Shown here piece by piece: positions 1 to 9,239 of a stretch of DNA of 64,000 nt (position 1 is its first letter; each line of letters begins with the position of its first letter). The notes beneath the pieces were generated by a model. That model searched no databases and had not been told where the DNA came from. It saw only the letters and a program-made list of their open reading frames with translations. Source of the stretch: Akkermansia muciniphila (lineage in GTDB: Bacteria > Verrucomicrobiota > Verrucomicrobiia > Opitutales > Opitutaceae); contig CAMCZZ010000011.1 of assembly GCA_945888375.1 (NCBI GenBank), positions 35,623 to 99,622 on the forward strand, read 5' to 3'. A program made the translations under genes and the position numbers.

Positions 1-197
1 TCATAGGCAGAATACCCCACTTCCCCAAGCCGGCTTGCCGCCCAGAAGGCGAGCCCCCCCGCCAGCACCGCCCATAAATAGCCCAACTCGGTCGCGACCA
101 AGGCCACGAGCCAAGTGCGCCGGGTCCGCGCCGGCGAAACCGCGTAGCGTGCCAGCATAAGCAAACCCGAAGCCACCAAGATCATCGCCAGTCCCAT
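1..197 (-). CDS. Partial hydrophobic membrane protein, 5' part only
   Basis: The ATG at 197-195 opens a minus-strand frame that stays open to the left edge (65 codons), so the C-terminus lies outside the window. The peptide begins MGLAMILVASGLLMLARY and has two strongly hydrophobic stretches, about residues 2-18 and 28-52, separated by a basic loop (SPARTRRTW). That suggests at least two membrane helices. No family is recognised. It is divergent from tspO, with 113 bp between the starts and no clear ribosome-binding site. A competing frame over the same bases has a stop at the left edge but reads as low-complexity glycine-rich sequence, so I prefer this one. Confidence 0.5.
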   Translation of the reverse strand, partial: MGLAMILVASGLLMLARYAVSPARTRRTWLVALVATELGYLWAVLAGGLAFWAASRLGEVGYSAY

Positions 198-310
198 TGC
201 GCCTGACGCAAAGCCACCCGCATACCTTGCGCAAATGCCAAACGCACCGCGAGGCGCCGCTTGCCAAAGGGCTCCTTTGCACGGGATGCTACGCGCCGTC
301 ACTCGCCTTC

Positions 311-793
311 ATGCCTACGAAACTGCGCTCCAGCCTCGCCTTTGCCGGTTTTTTTGGCGCGGTCTTTACCGTCGCCGGGCTCGGCGGTTGGGCCACCGCG
401 AGCAGCGTGAAATCCTGGTATGTTGCGCTCGCCAAACCCGGCTGGACCCCGCCGGGCTGGGTCTTTGGGCCGGCCTGGACCACCCTCTACACCCTCATGG
501 CGATCGTCGCCTGGCGCATTTGGCGTCTGCCTGCGCCCCACCCCGAGCGCCACCCCATCCTCAGGCGCTGGTGGCTGCAGCTGGCGCTCAACGCTGCGTG
601 GTCTTGGGCCTTTTTCTACTTTCGCACCCCGGCGGCCGGTCTGCTGGTGATAGGGGCCTTGTTCCTGCTCATCGCCAGCCTGCAGCCCCGGTTGGCCCGC
701 GTGGACCGGACCTCGGCCCTGCTCTGGACGCCTTATGTGCTGTGGGTGGCCTTTGCCGCCTGCCTGAACTTATCGATTTGGAACCGTAACTAG
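311..793 (+). CDS. tspO: TspO/MBR family tryptophan-rich membrane protein
   Basis: This 160-residue protein has the usual TspO length and five-helix hydrophobic pattern. Family-typical motifs are KPGWTPPGWVFGPAW near residue 40, LNAAWSWAFF in the middle and LWTPYVLWVAFAACLNL at the end. TspO proteins bind tetrapyrroles and other hydrophobic ligands in the outer or inner membrane and modulate stress or photosynthesis responses; the ligand here is unknown. The frame is open upstream to 197, but the ATG at 311 starts directly before the first helix (LRSSLAFAGFFGAVFTVAG). It is flanked by a divergent membrane-protein gene and a convergent META lipoprotein gene. Confidence 0.88.
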   Translation: MPTKLRSSLAFAGFFGAVFTVAGLGGWATASSVKSWYVALAKPGWTPPGWVFGPAWTTLYTLMAIVAWRIWRLPAPHPERHPILRRWWLQLALNAAWSWAFFYFRTPAAGLLVIGALFLLIASLQPRLARVDRTSALLWTPYVLWVAFAACLNLSIWNRN

Positions 794-815
794 CCGCCGA
801 TGGCTGGCGCGTGAC

Positions 816-1301
816 TTAATCCGCCTTGGCCAGGGGGGCCAGAACTGCCGCGCGGAAGGAGGACGGCGTTACTAGAATCAAGTTAGCCCCTTCCTGCCGC
901 CAGCCGGTCACGGAAGACAACAAAACAGTGTAGCGGCGCTCGATCTCCATTTGAGCCGAGGGGCCGGCCCGACGGGTCATGGCCAGCGGACCAAAACGCA
1001 AAGTGCCGCCTTCCGCATCGAAGCGAGCGCCGAAACGATTGACCCCCGCGTGACCATTGGCGCGCGCTCCGTCGGCATCAAACGCGATCGTTTGCACCGG
1101 CCAACCCGCCACAGCCGGCTCCACGGGCGAAGCATTCAGCTCGATCAACTGCCAACGCGTGCCGGCAAGCGTCTTCAACACCGGGGCGACCTTCGGAGCA
1201 GGCGTCGCGACGTTGGCTGCGGAGGCACCCGTGACCGGACGCGAGGCGCAGCCAGCGCCGGCAAGCGTCAACACAAGCAAGAGCGGAACAAGGGATTTCA
1301 T
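816..1301 (-). CDS. META-domain (HslJ-like) lipoprotein
   Basis: The ATG at 1301 gives a signal sequence with a lipobox (LAGAGC, acylated Cys about residue 18), then a META domain from about residue 43 starting LAGTRWQLIELN. META domains occur in HslJ and YbaY-like envelope proteins linked to novobiocin or heat resistance; the molecular role is not settled. The family's central motif usually reads GCNxxxG and is followed by a second Cys in MxCP. Here these read GVNRFGARF and TRRAGPSAQ, so both cysteines are missing. The frame is open upstream but the peptide there is uninformative. It lies downstream of lpxA on the same strand, about 155 bp away. Confidence 0.78.
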   Translation of the reverse strand: MKSLVPLLLVLTLAGAGCASRPVTGASAANVATPAPKVAPVLKTLAGTRWQLIELNASPVEPAVAGWPVQTIAFDADGARANGHAGVNRFGARFDAEGGTLRFGPLAMTRRAGPSAQMEIERRYTVLLSSVTGWRQEGANLILVTPSSFRAAVLAPLAKAD

Positions 1302-1455
1302 GGTGAACAAAAGGCAGGTGGGTGGAAGCGGGAATGAAGACGAATCATGACGCCCCCCAGACCCTGCAGAGCTGAATTTAACACAGTGTTTTATCAGTGA
1401 TAGGAAATTGGGCAATTGTCGATCTCACCTGCCCTGAAGGAACCAATGCCCCCTC

Positions 1456-2241
1456 TCAGGGCGCCGGAGCCAGACCACGCTCGCTCTTCCGCGCAAAGTC
1501 CAGCATGCGCGCAAATTCGGGAGTGGCGGCGTTTTCGTGCGCGGCCAGTTTCTCCAGCGCCTGCGAACGATTCAGGCCCTCGCGGTAGAGGATACGGTAG
1601 ATCCGCCGCACCCGCTCGATCTGCTCGGTGCTATGCCCGCGACGCTCCAGCCCCACCTTGTTATACGCCCGCACCACGGCCGGCGCACCGTCCGCGATAA
1701 AGTAGGGAGGCAGGTCATGGACTAGCTTGGCGGTGGCGGAGAGCATGGCGTGGGCGCCAATGCGGCAGAACTGGTGGACTCCACCGTAGCCACCGATGAC
1801 CACATGGTCCTCGACGGTCACGTGGCCGGCGAGCATCACGCAGTTGCTGGCCACCACGTGGCTGCCGATGACGCAATCATGGGCGATATGGCCGTAGGCG
1901 AGAAACGAGTTGTCGTTACCCACCCGGGTGAAGTCACCATCGTTGGTAGCGGCATGGACGGTGAAATACTCGCGGAAAACGTTACGGTCTCCGATACGCA
2001 CACCAGGGGTGCCGCCCTTGAACTTGAGGTCCTGGGTTTTGCCGCCGAGACACGCATAGGGATAAACTTCGCAATCCGCGCCCAGCACGGTGTTGCCCTC
2101 AACCGAGGCGTGGTGGTGCAGGCGGGTGCGGTCGCCGAGGCTTACGCCCGCGCCGACGTAGCAAAGCGGCCCGATCTCGACGTCCACGCCGAGGCAGACG
2201 GACGGATCAACGATGGCGGTGGGATGGATAAGAGTCGGCAT
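1456..2241 (-). CDS. lpxA: UDP-N-acetylglucosamine acyltransferase
   Basis: This 261-residue protein matches the normal LpxA length. It transfers the 3-hydroxyacyl chain from acyl carrier protein to UDP-GlcNAc, the first step of lipid A synthesis in the cytoplasm. The first 180 residues are left-handed beta-helix hexapeptide repeats (IHPTAIVDPSV, LGVDVEIGP and so on). The catalytic-His region reads AYGHIAHDCVIG, and HQFCRIG and the helical C-terminus are typical. The start lies 21 bp behind the lpxC-fabZ stop on the same strand, so the two are probably co-transcribed and form a compact lipid A unit. Confidence 0.96.
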   Translation of the reverse strand: MPTLIHPTAIVDPSVCLGVDVEIGPLCYVGAGVSLGDRTRLHHHASVEGNTVLGADCEVYPYACLGGKTQDLKFKGGTPGVRIGDRNVFREYFTVHAATNDGDFTRVGNDNSFLAYGHIAHDCVIGSHVVASNCVMLAGHVTVEDHVVIGGYGGVHQFCRIGAHAMLSATAKLVHDLPPYFIADGAPAVVRAYNKVGLERRGHSTEQIERVRRIYRILYREGLNRSQALEKLAAHENAATPEFARMLDFARKSERGLAPAP

Positions 2242-2262
2242 GACAGGGTCCGCGGAAGGCGC

Positions 2263-3594
2263 TCAGCCCTCGACCTCGCTGGTGTCGAGAATGGCAAACA
2301 TGAGCTCCCCGGAGGACACCACCTGGCCGTCCACCGTGCAGGTGACCTCGGAGGTCGCCAGCTTGTTGCCCCGTGTTTTGGTGAGCTTGGCGTTGATGAT
2401 GAGCTGGTCGCCGGGGCGCACCGGTTTGCGGAACTTCACCTTGTCCGCGCTCATAAAGAGCGAGGTCTTCCCCTCGCTGCTCCCCCGCCGCAGCATCAGA
2501 ATACCGGCCGCCTGGGCCATGGCCTCGAGCTGGAGCACTCCGGGCATGACCGGATTATTCGGGAAGTGTCCTTGAAAATAGGGCTCGTTGATGGAGACGT
2601 TCTTGATCGCGACGAGCGCATCCTCGCCGATGAACTCCATGACCCGGTCGATCATCAGGAACGGGTAACGGTGGGGCAAGGTGTCGAGGATACGGCGGAT
2701 ATCGAGTTCGGTCTCGGTCGGCATGACCATGGCCGGGCGCGGCTTCTTTTTCGGGCCCTTGCGCTTTTCTTCTAACTGGGCGGCGAGGGCCTTGGTCAGC
2801 TCGGCATTGATGGCGTGACCGGGCCGGGTGGCGATGATGTGGGCCTTGATCGGCAGGCCGAGCAGCGTGATGTCGCCGATGATATCGAGCATCTTGTGAC
2901 GCACGAACTCGTCCTTAAAGCGCAGGCCCTCCTTGGAGAGGATCTTGTCGCCCTTGATCACGACCGCACAATCGAGCGAGCCACCTTTGATTTTACCCAG
3001 TTTGATCAGCTCTTCGATGTCCTCATAAACCGTAAAAGTCCGTGCGGCGGCGATCTGGGTCATATAGACATCCGGATCGATGTTGAGCGACAGAAACTGC
3101 GCATGAATGCCGCGGTCGTCGGCCGAGGTGCAGGAGATTTTGAACCCGTCATGCGGCAACGCGATGATGGACGAGTTGCCCTTTTGAATCGAGACCGGCT
3201 CGGTGAGGATAAAATATTCGCGCTCCGCCTCCTGCTCCAACGGATCGCCCTGCATGATGAGATCAACGTAAGGCTTGGCCGAGCCATCGAGAATGGGCGG
3301 CTCGGAGGCATTCATCTCGATCACACAGTTATCGACGCCGCAACCATGCAGCGCGCTCAGAACATGCTCGACAGTATGAACCTTCGCATGCCCTTCCTGG
3401 ATTGTGGTTTGACGCACCAAATCCCCCAGAAGCGAGGCCCTGGGCTTGATCTCGGGCGCACCGTTCAGGTCGATGCGACGGAACACGTAGCCGGCGCCGG
3501 GGGCGGCAGGTTTAAGAGTGAGGGTGACCGTCTCTCCGGTATGGAGAGCCTGGCCGGAGATGGTGACCTCGCGGGCGAGCGTGCGTTGTTTCAT
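2263..3594 (-). CDS. lpxC/fabZ: LpxC-FabZ fusion: deacetylase and 3-hydroxyacyl-ACP dehydratase
   Basis: One 443-residue chain joins two enzymes. Residues 1-290 are LpxC, the Zn-dependent deacetylase that commits UDP-acyl-GlcNAc to lipid A; the zinc-site motif VHTVEH is at 72-77 and the later [10 protein letters not shown] carries further ligands. From about residue 315 follows FabZ ([13 protein letters not shown], then [19 protein letters not shown] with the catalytic His and Glu). A basic linker ([13 protein letters not shown]) separates them. The same fusion is known in Bacteroidetes, Chlorobi and relatives. I chose the ATG at 3594 because it starts the conserved LpxC sequence [13 protein letters not shown]. 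lpxA follows 21 bp downstream. Confidence 0.96.
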   Translation of the reverse strand: MKQRTLAREVTISGQALHTGETVTLTLKPAAPGAGYVFRRIDLNGAPEIKPRASLLGDLVRQTTIQEGHAKVHTVEHVLSALHGCGVDNCVIEMNASEPPILDGSAKPYVDLIMQGDPLEQEAEREYFILTEPVSIQKGNSSIIALPHDGFKISCTSADDRGIHAQFLSLNIDPDVYMTQIAAARTFTVYEDIEELIKLGKIKGGSLDCAVVIKGDKILSKEGLRFKDEFVRHKMLDIIGDITLLGLPIKAHIIATRPGHAINAELTKALAAQLEEKRKGPKKKPRPAMVMPTETELDIRRILDTLPHRYPFLMIDRVMEFIGEDALVAIKNVSINEPYFQGHFPNNPVMPGVLQLEAMAQAAGILMLRRGSSEGKTSLFMSADKVKFRKPVRPGDQLIINAKLTKTRGNKLATSEVTCTVDGQVVSSGELMFAILDTSEVEG

Positions 3595-3677
3595 GGCCTT
3601 GGCGTAAGGGGTCACGCTGCCAAAGGGGGCGCGGCGGACGCAAGCGTGTTGTCCGTCCCGTCCGATTCGCAAGCCAC

Positions 3678-5957
3678 TCAACCCGGCAAGGCACAACCCC
3701 GCGCCAAACCCAGCAAAACCAAGGCGATCACAATCCAGCCATAGCGCAATAAAGCCCCGCCGATGACCGCAATGCCCTGATCCGGCTCCGGCTGGACCGC
3801 GACGGTGCTCGTCCGGGCATGATGCCGCCGGCTACTGACACCGCGGGCGAGTTTGGGGTCCTCGTCCGCAAAAGCGGGACGCGCCGGCCGGCGCTCGGGC
3901 TGCGCTGGCAAGGCGGCGGGGGGCGTCGATGCCACCCGCTCCGAAGAAGTCTGCGCGGCTGCGCCGGCCGGCGCCAGTTGCCCAAAGTTCGAAGGGCGGT
4001 GCGGCCGGACCAAGCCCCACGGTAACTGGATGCTCCCGCCCGTTGCCCGCAAAAACTCTTCAAGTTGCCGACGATAGATGGGAATGCGGTCAGGCCCGAC
4101 CGCAGCCGTCTCCGCCACGAAACTGACGCGCTTGGACCAGCCCCCCCTTTTGCGAAGCTCCTCCAACGTGGCACTAAACTCCGTCTCGTTCCAACGACGC
4201 CGCCGGGCCAGACCCGGCATCAAGCCGGCCGCGCGCACCTCGATCTCATGCCTCACTTCACAGGGGAAGGGCTGAGACCAAGCGCTTCGCCGCCCCTTGG
4301 CCGGGGGCAAGGCCAAAGCTTGCCCGATGAGATTCGAAGGAAGGTCGAAGACAGCCTGCCGACCGAGCTTATCTGGGTAAACGGCACGCGCGATTTCAAA
4401 GCACTCCACCAGTTCGCAGACATTGGCCGGACGGTCATCTCGCCAAACTAACTCGCCGATACGCCGGACTTTGCCGTAACGTCGCAGGGCCTCGGTCTCG
4501 CGGTTCTTGGCAAACGCTTCCGCGCCGACACCGAGGCGGGCCATGCGCAGCTCATCCGCCTGCCAGCCCTCCATGCGGACACGAAGCTCGACCAGCGAGA
4601 ATCCCTCCCGGGTGGTGTCCAGCCACAGGGTCTCCCGCAGGGCGCAAAGGCCTTTCGTCATGGCCCCCGGTTGACCACGCAGACTAGGCGCTCCGGCGTC
4701 GATAACGACGCCGCGCTCAAACCAAGTCACCGCCCGCCCCGCAAAATCTCCGCCCTGCTGCTTTTCCGTGAGATCAAACCAACGCATCTGCCCCGCTACC
4801 TCGACCTCCAAGAGTGCGTGATTTAGCAGTCCAGCCATGGGCAAGAGATTGGCGAGCGCGCCACGCAGTTCCGAGCCGACCAGGACAGGCCGGGCGGCGA
4901 GGCCCCAGGCGCGGAGCACGCACGTGGCGAGCCACGCGAGGTCTTTGCAATCACCATACCGCCGCCGGGCGGTCAGCACCGGAGACGCCGGGATCCAGCC
5001 GCCGGCGTCAAGCCCAAGACTGAGATAGCGAAAGTCATTCTGAAGGCGTTCCACCAGCGCGTTGACCGACTCGGCATCCACCCGCTCCGGCCGGGCAAAC
5101 TCAGCCAGTCCCGCGAGCCCGCCCGCCTCCCCTGCCGCCGCCCAGGCCGTTGCTGTGAGGCGGGCCAGTTCCTCCCACCCCGACAGATCGGAAACCTGCA
5201 CCCATAGATGATCGAGAGGCCGCCAAGGCTGGTTTGGTTCTGCTTCGCGCGGCGAAAGCTGCGCCCCCGACCAGACCCAGCGCCGGCCCCCCTCCGGACG
5301 GGTTTCCTCCCGTCGCTCCGGTGCATCACCCGAAGCCCGCCAAGCTGGATCGACCCCCGCCGCGGGCAAATTAACTATCAGACGGTAGCACCCCAGCACC
5401 GCCTGCGGGGGCACCACGAAAAACACCTCGCAGCCAACACCCCGGATCGGATGCTGCGTCTCCAGCGTAAAGGCCGCCTCCAGCACGTCGCCGGGCCGCA
5501 CGTCTTCCAGCACGGAAAGCAAGGTCCAGGTGCCGTCGAGCACCAATAGTTCCGATTGGGGCTCACGCTGAATCAGGCGGACCCTAGCACGCTCGAGTTG
5601 CTCGATCCGGCGTCCATCCCGCACCACCCGCAGCCAATGCAGGGTCACCCGCTGGCTGCGCGGATCAAAGGCCAACTTCCACTGCGACTCCTGTTGCACC
5701 GCCGACTCAGTCTCGAGCCGGATCGCCGTGGCGTGAAAACTCCTGCCCGTGCCCGCCTCCACCTGCCGTTCCCACAACAAGTGCGTAACCTGCACCCCAG
5801 ATTGGCCCTCCGTCGCCAGATCATAGCACGGCGCGTCCACCCAGGCGGCGGGCGGCGCGAAATCGATCCGCGACCACGGCGCCTCTACCCCAGATGACGA
5901 CAAACCGGCAGCGTCCTGCAATATGTCTCGGCTCGGGTCCATCGTGGCAAAGGTCAT
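3678..5957 (-). CDS. DUF3857/transglutaminase-like protein with C-terminal membrane anchor
   Basis: A protein of about 759 residues. The N-terminal half resembles DUF3857 (beta-rich, '[18 protein letters not shown]' region). The centre has a transglutaminase-like core: [13 protein letters not shown] supplies the Cys, [11 protein letters not shown] the His and [13 protein letters not shown] the Asp, so the triad looks intact. The far C-terminus has a low-complexity Pro/Ala/Arg stretch and one membrane helix ([15 protein letters not shown]). Substrate unknown; related proteins are exported, but no clear signal peptide is seen here. The start is uncertain: GTG at 5978, ATG at 5957 (chosen) and ATG at 5942 are in frame. 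It precedes lpxC-fabZ by 83 bp on the same strand. Confidence 0.8.
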   Translation of the reverse strand: MTFATMDPSRDILQDAAGLSSSGVEAPWSRIDFAPPAAWVDAPCYDLATEGQSGVQVTHLLWERQVEAGTGRSFHATAIRLETESAVQQESQWKLAFDPRSQRVTLHWLRVVRDGRRIEQLERARVRLIQREPQSELLVLDGTWTLLSVLEDVRPGDVLEAAFTLETQHPIRGVGCEVFFVVPPQAVLGCYRLIVNLPAAGVDPAWRASGDAPERREETRPEGGRRWVWSGAQLSPREAEPNQPWRPLDHLWVQVSDLSGWEELARLTATAWAAAGEAGGLAGLAEFARPERVDAESVNALVERLQNDFRYLSLGLDAGGWIPASPVLTARRRYGDCKDLAWLATCVLRAWGLAARPVLVGSELRGALANLLPMAGLLNHALLEVEVAGQMRWFDLTEKQQGGDFAGRAVTWFERGVVIDAGAPSLRGQPGAMTKGLCALRETLWLDTTREGFSLVELRVRMEGWQADELRMARLGVGAEAFAKNRETEALRRYGKVRRIGELVWRDDRPANVCELVECFEIARAVYPDKLGRQAVFDLPSNLIGQALALPPAKGRRSAWSQPFPCEVRHEIEVRAAGLMPGLARRRRWNETEFSATLEELRKRGGWSKRVSFVAETAAVGPDRIPIYRRQLEEFLRATGGSIQLPWGLVRPHRPSNFGQLAPAGAAAQTSSERVASTPPAALPAQPERRPARPAFADEDPKLARGVSSRRHHARTSTVAVQPEPDQGIAVIGGALLRYGWIVIALVLLGLARGCALPG

Positions 5958-6049
5958 CCCCCCAGCGCAAACATCCACACCTCTCTCGGCCAGCCTATTT
6001 CAATCCCTCGGGCATCAGGATACCATGCCTCCAAACGCCGGTAACCCGC

Positions 6050-6304
6050 TTAGAACCAACCTTTTTTGACTGTAATGTAGGTCGCCACGAATTGTTCATC
6101 TGTCTTCGTGAGATAGAGAATACCCTCGATCAACCCGATCGTGCCCATCACGACGCCGCCCAAACCAAAAGTAAGAACCGTCACCAGAAGCATGATCACA
6201 CCCTCCTTGGTGTAGCCGAGGACGAACTTATGCACGCCGAGACCGCCCAATAAGATGCCGAGGACACCGGCGGCGATTTTTTTGTCTGCTCCAGGTAAGC
6301 TCAT
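6050..6304 (-). CDS. TM2-domain small membrane protein
   Basis: This 84-residue protein starts at MSLPGADKK. It has the TM2 layout: helix one (IAAGVLGILLGGLGVHKFVLG), a short turn (YTKEG) and helix two (VIMLLVTVLTFGLGGVVMGTIGLIEGILYL). The family's GxxGxHxFYLG-type motif appears as LGGLGVHKFVLGY. The function of bacterial TM2 proteins is not established. The frame is open further upstream (to 6373), but that extension contains no conserved sequence. It is divergent from the pyrophosphatase gene, 155 bp apart. Confidence 0.85.
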   Translation of the reverse strand: MSLPGADKKIAAGVLGILLGGLGVHKFVLGYTKEGVIMLLVTVLTFGLGGVVMGTIGLIEGILYLTKTDEQFVATYITVKKGWF

Positions 6305-6459
6305 GGTATGAAAAGTGGAATTGAGGGTAGCGATCTGCATACAGTCAGCCCCCTTGCAAGTGTCGAAGCCCAAATCGTCCCGGTTGATGGAAGGTGGCTT
6401 CCCCTGCGCACCAGCTTAGCGTATAACCGATTTCATCCTCATCTGCCTCGCAGCCCACC

Positions 6460-8178
6460 ATGTCGTCCTCGGCTCCCTTTAATCCCACTTACATCATCGG
6501 CCATAAAAACCCCGATGCAGATTCGATCTGCGCGGCCATCGGCTACGCCGCCTACAAGCAAGCCCGCGGCTTGTCCGGCTTCATCCCCGCCCGCTGCGGG
6601 AATTCCAATGCCCGCATCGATGCCATCCTGGAACGTTTTCAGCAACCGCTGCCCCTACTCCTGACCGACGTCACCCCGCGCGTGCGCGACGTGATGGTGA
6701 CCAACGTCGTCAATATAAACGAGGACGCCACCTGCGCCGAGGCCCTCGAGCTGATTGACCAACACGACGTGCGCATCCTGCCCGTCGTCGCCGAGGACAA
6801 ACGCGTGGTCGGCACCGTTTCCATTTTCCAGTTGGGCGGGTTTTTCGTCCCCAAAGTCAGCGCCCTGCGGGAAATGCGCAAGGTGCACACCAGCTTAAAC
6901 CATATCGCCCGCGCCCTCCGCGCCCGGACCGTGAATCTGCCCGATGCGGAGCGTGAACAAGAACTTTTCGTGCGCGTCGGCGCCATGGACCTGAAGAGCT
7001 TCGGCAAAGCTGCCCAGAGCGACGGCATCCTGCCCGGCCAATCCATCATCATCGTCGGCGACCGCCGCGATATCCAACTCCGCTCGATCGAGATGAGCGT
7101 GCGCCTGCTGGTGATCACCGGTAACCTGCCGGTCGAGGACGATGTGGTGGAATGCGCCAAGGCAGCCGGCGTAGCTCTGATTGTCAGCCCCTACGACACC
7201 GCCACCAGCGCCTGGGTAATCCGCTCCGCCACCAAGCTCGGCCGGCTCATCGACCGTCAATTTGCCTCCCTTTCCCCGGACCAACGGCTGATCGACCTGC
7301 GCAAGAAACTCGCGACGTCCAACGTCGCGGCCTTCATGGTCTTGTGCGATGCCGGCCGCCTCCAAGGCATCCTCACCAAGACCGACATGCTGAAGCCGGC
7401 CCGCACCCGCCTGATCTTGGTGGACCATAACGAGATGACCCAGGCCGTCACCGGCGCCGAAGAGGTGACCATCACCGAAATCATCGATCACCACCGCATC
7501 GGCGCCCTCGCCACCAGCCAGCCTATCCTGTTTATCAACGACCCCGTCGGCTCAACCTGCACCATCATCGCCGACCTCTTCCGTCGCGATGGTCTATCTC
7601 CCTCCCCGTCCATTGCGGGCATTCTCATGGGTGGCATCATTTCGGATACCCTCCACCTGCAAAGCCCGACCACCACCGAGAAGGATGGCGAGATCCTCGC
7701 TTGGCTGGCCCGCTTGGCTGGGGTGGATTCCCGCACCCTTGCCACCCTGATATTCAGCTCGGGCTCGGTGATTCTCGCCCACCCGCCGGAAAAAGTCATT
7801 CGCAACGATTTCAAGATCTACTCCGAAGAGGGCGTGCGCTTCGCCGTGTCGCAGGTCGAGGAACTGGGCTTTGGCAATTTCTGGCAAAACTCGAAGCTGC
7901 TGCTGCGCTCGCTCGACGATCTCTGCACCACTGAGGGCCTCTGCTTCGCCTGCCTGCTGGTCACGGATATCAACACCCAAAACTCCCTCCTCCTCTTCAA
8001 GGGCGACCCCGAACTCACCCGTCGCATCACCTACCCCGGGGTCGAGGATGGCGAGATTTTCGACCTGCAGGGAATCGTGAGCCGCAAAAAACAACTCATC
8101 CCCTACCTGACGACGCTTCTGCGCGAAGCCCTCAACGAGGGGGTAGCGCCCAAAGTCCGGCAATCATCTGCTCGATGA
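6460..8178 (+). CDS. ppaC: Manganese-dependent inorganic pyrophosphatase with CBS and DRTGG insert
   Basis: A 572-residue family II pyrophosphatase that hydrolyses PPi in the cytoplasm. The DHH core begins at once (YIIGHKNPDADSICAA), is interrupted by CBS and DRTGG regulatory domains (about residues 70-310; DVMVTNVVNINEDATC marks CBS1), and resumes at LVDHNEMTQAV, IIDHHRIG and GSTCTII. The C-terminal DHHA2 domain carries GGIISDTLHL and the substrate-binding SRKKQL. CBS-containing relatives are inhibited or activated by adenine nucleotides, so this one is probably regulated by ATP/ADP/Ap4A. Length fits CBS-DRTGG family members (about 550 residues). Confidence 0.93.
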   Translation: MSSSAPFNPTYIIGHKNPDADSICAAIGYAAYKQARGLSGFIPARCGNSNARIDAILERFQQPLPLLLTDVTPRVRDVMVTNVVNINEDATCAEALELIDQHDVRILPVVAEDKRVVGTVSIFQLGGFFVPKVSALREMRKVHTSLNHIARALRARTVNLPDAEREQELFVRVGAMDLKSFGKAAQSDGILPGQSIIIVGDRRDIQLRSIEMSVRLLVITGNLPVEDDVVECAKAAGVALIVSPYDTATSAWVIRSATKLGRLIDRQFASLSPDQRLIDLRKKLATSNVAAFMVLCDAGRLQGILTKTDMLKPARTRLILVDHNEMTQAVTGAEEVTITEIIDHHRIGALATSQPILFINDPVGSTCTIIADLFRRDGLSPSPSIAGILMGGIISDTLHLQSPTTTEKDGEILAWLARLAGVDSRTLATLIFSSGSVILAHPPEKVIRNDFKIYSEEGVRFAVSQVEELGFGNFWQNSKLLLRSLDDLCTTEGLCFACLLVTDINTQNSLLLFKGDPELTRRITYPGVEDGEIFDLQGIVSRKKQLIPYLTTLLREALNEGVAPKVRQSSAR

Positions 8179-8197
8179 GAAAAAGCAAACGCCCGGC

Positions 8198-9088
8198 TCA
8201 GCCCGCCGCATAGGCTTGAGCGATTGCGGCGGAGGCGGCGTCGAGCCGCCCCTGAGCCGCCGCCAAGCCCAGGCGAAGCACCCGCACCGCGCGGTCTTTC
8301 CGGCCTCGCGCCGCCCAGTCCTCAGCCAGGAAGTTTAAGGCCCGAATTTTCATCGGGCCGAGCGCCACCGGAGGCAGGTAGGCCTTGTCGGGACAGGCCA
8401 GCAACCGTTCACGCCAGTCCTTGGCCTCGTCATTCCGTCCGGCCACGACCGCCAGAGCCGCCCGTAGTTCACATACCAGCGGATGGGGCTCGTCCACGCC
8501 ATCCGGCAGGCAAGCGGCGGCCTCGGCCGGGCGTCCCGCGAGCCACAGACTCTCCCCCTGCTTTATCTTGGCGGCTGTTTCCAGCCGCCGGCGTCGCCCG
8601 GCGGAACGCCGCGCACACTCGGCGTAGAGCTCGGCCGCCCGCAGATGCTCGCCTTCATCAAAATAGCCGGCGGCGTGGAAAAACCAGAGATTCGGGTCGC
8701 CATCCGGCTCGCGCGCCAAAGCCGCTTCGATAAGCGCCCGGTTGCGCTGGGTCTTGGCAGGCATCGCCGCAGCATCGGCATAACCCGTGTGCAGGAAAGG
8801 GATCTGGGTATCGACGATGGGGATACCCTCCCGCTCCAGCGAAGTATTAACCTGCTCATGGATAGGTCTTTCAAAACGGACGCGCGGGTGCCGGGGGAAA
8901 AGTCGGACGATGGAAACAGCGACATGCCCGGATGCGCCGGGGAGAAGATTGCGCTGCACTAAAGCATGAGCGCAATCAGCCGGGCGGGCCACGATGGTCC
9001 GCAAAGCTTCGCCGCTCTCCGCCGGCAGCGTCTCGTCAGCGTCGAGAACGAGAATCCAGCGCCCTGTTGCCAGTTCCAACGCCAGCCT
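8198..9088 (-). pseudogene. Glycosyltransferase family 2, 5'-truncated
   Basis: The recognisable homology starts abruptly at RLALELATGRWILVLDADET. In GT2 enzymes this is the middle of the catalytic domain with the metal-binding DxD (DAD). About 75 N-terminal residues with the nucleotide-binding beta strands are missing. The rest is intact: the GT2 C-terminal half (RFERPIHEQV, HTGY) and TPR-like helices to the stop at 8198. The frame stays open to 9310, but that part is antisense to fliD and has no GT2 features. Such enzymes often sit in flagellar clusters, consistent with flagellin glycosylation. Probably non-functional as it stands; the break is near 9085-9090. Confidence 0.75.
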
Positions 9089-9236
9089 AGACCGCCAGAT
9101 CGCCGACATCGATCGCCGCCTCGTGCAAAGACGGGCTATTCTGGAATCGAGCTTTATCGCGATGGAAACCGCCCAGTCGAAGATCAAAAACATCCAGAGC
9201 CAGCTCACCAACGCGTTCCCAACCAATAGCAAATAA
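9085..9236 (+). pseudogene. fliD: fliD 3' fragment (flagellar filament cap, C-terminus only)
   Basis: About 50 codons ending at 9236 read ASLDRQIADIDRRLVQRRAI and onward to SQLTNAF. This is the C-terminal coiled-coil signature of FliD: paired helices, 'RQxxxMExAxSxxxxxxSxL'. FliD is the filament cap that places flagellin subunits. Everything upstream is missing; the preceding bases belong to the GT2 gene in antisense. The stop is 3 bp from the next gene, matching an operon fliD-lipoprotein-small gene-fliS-fliT. An in-frame ATG at 8994 exists but would prepend an antisense-derived peptide. Confidence 0.75.
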
Positions 9237-9239
9237 GCC

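Noticed and set aside
1..282. Minus-strand frame of 93 codons ending at the left edge
   Set aside because: Gly/Ala-rich, no family features; the overlapping frame from 197 gives membrane helices and runs off the edge, a better gene.
1750..5000. Long plus-strand frames over lpxA, lpxC-fabZ and the transglutaminase gene
   Set aside because: They are shadows of high-GC minus-strand genes with His/Gly/Arg-rich noise peptides.
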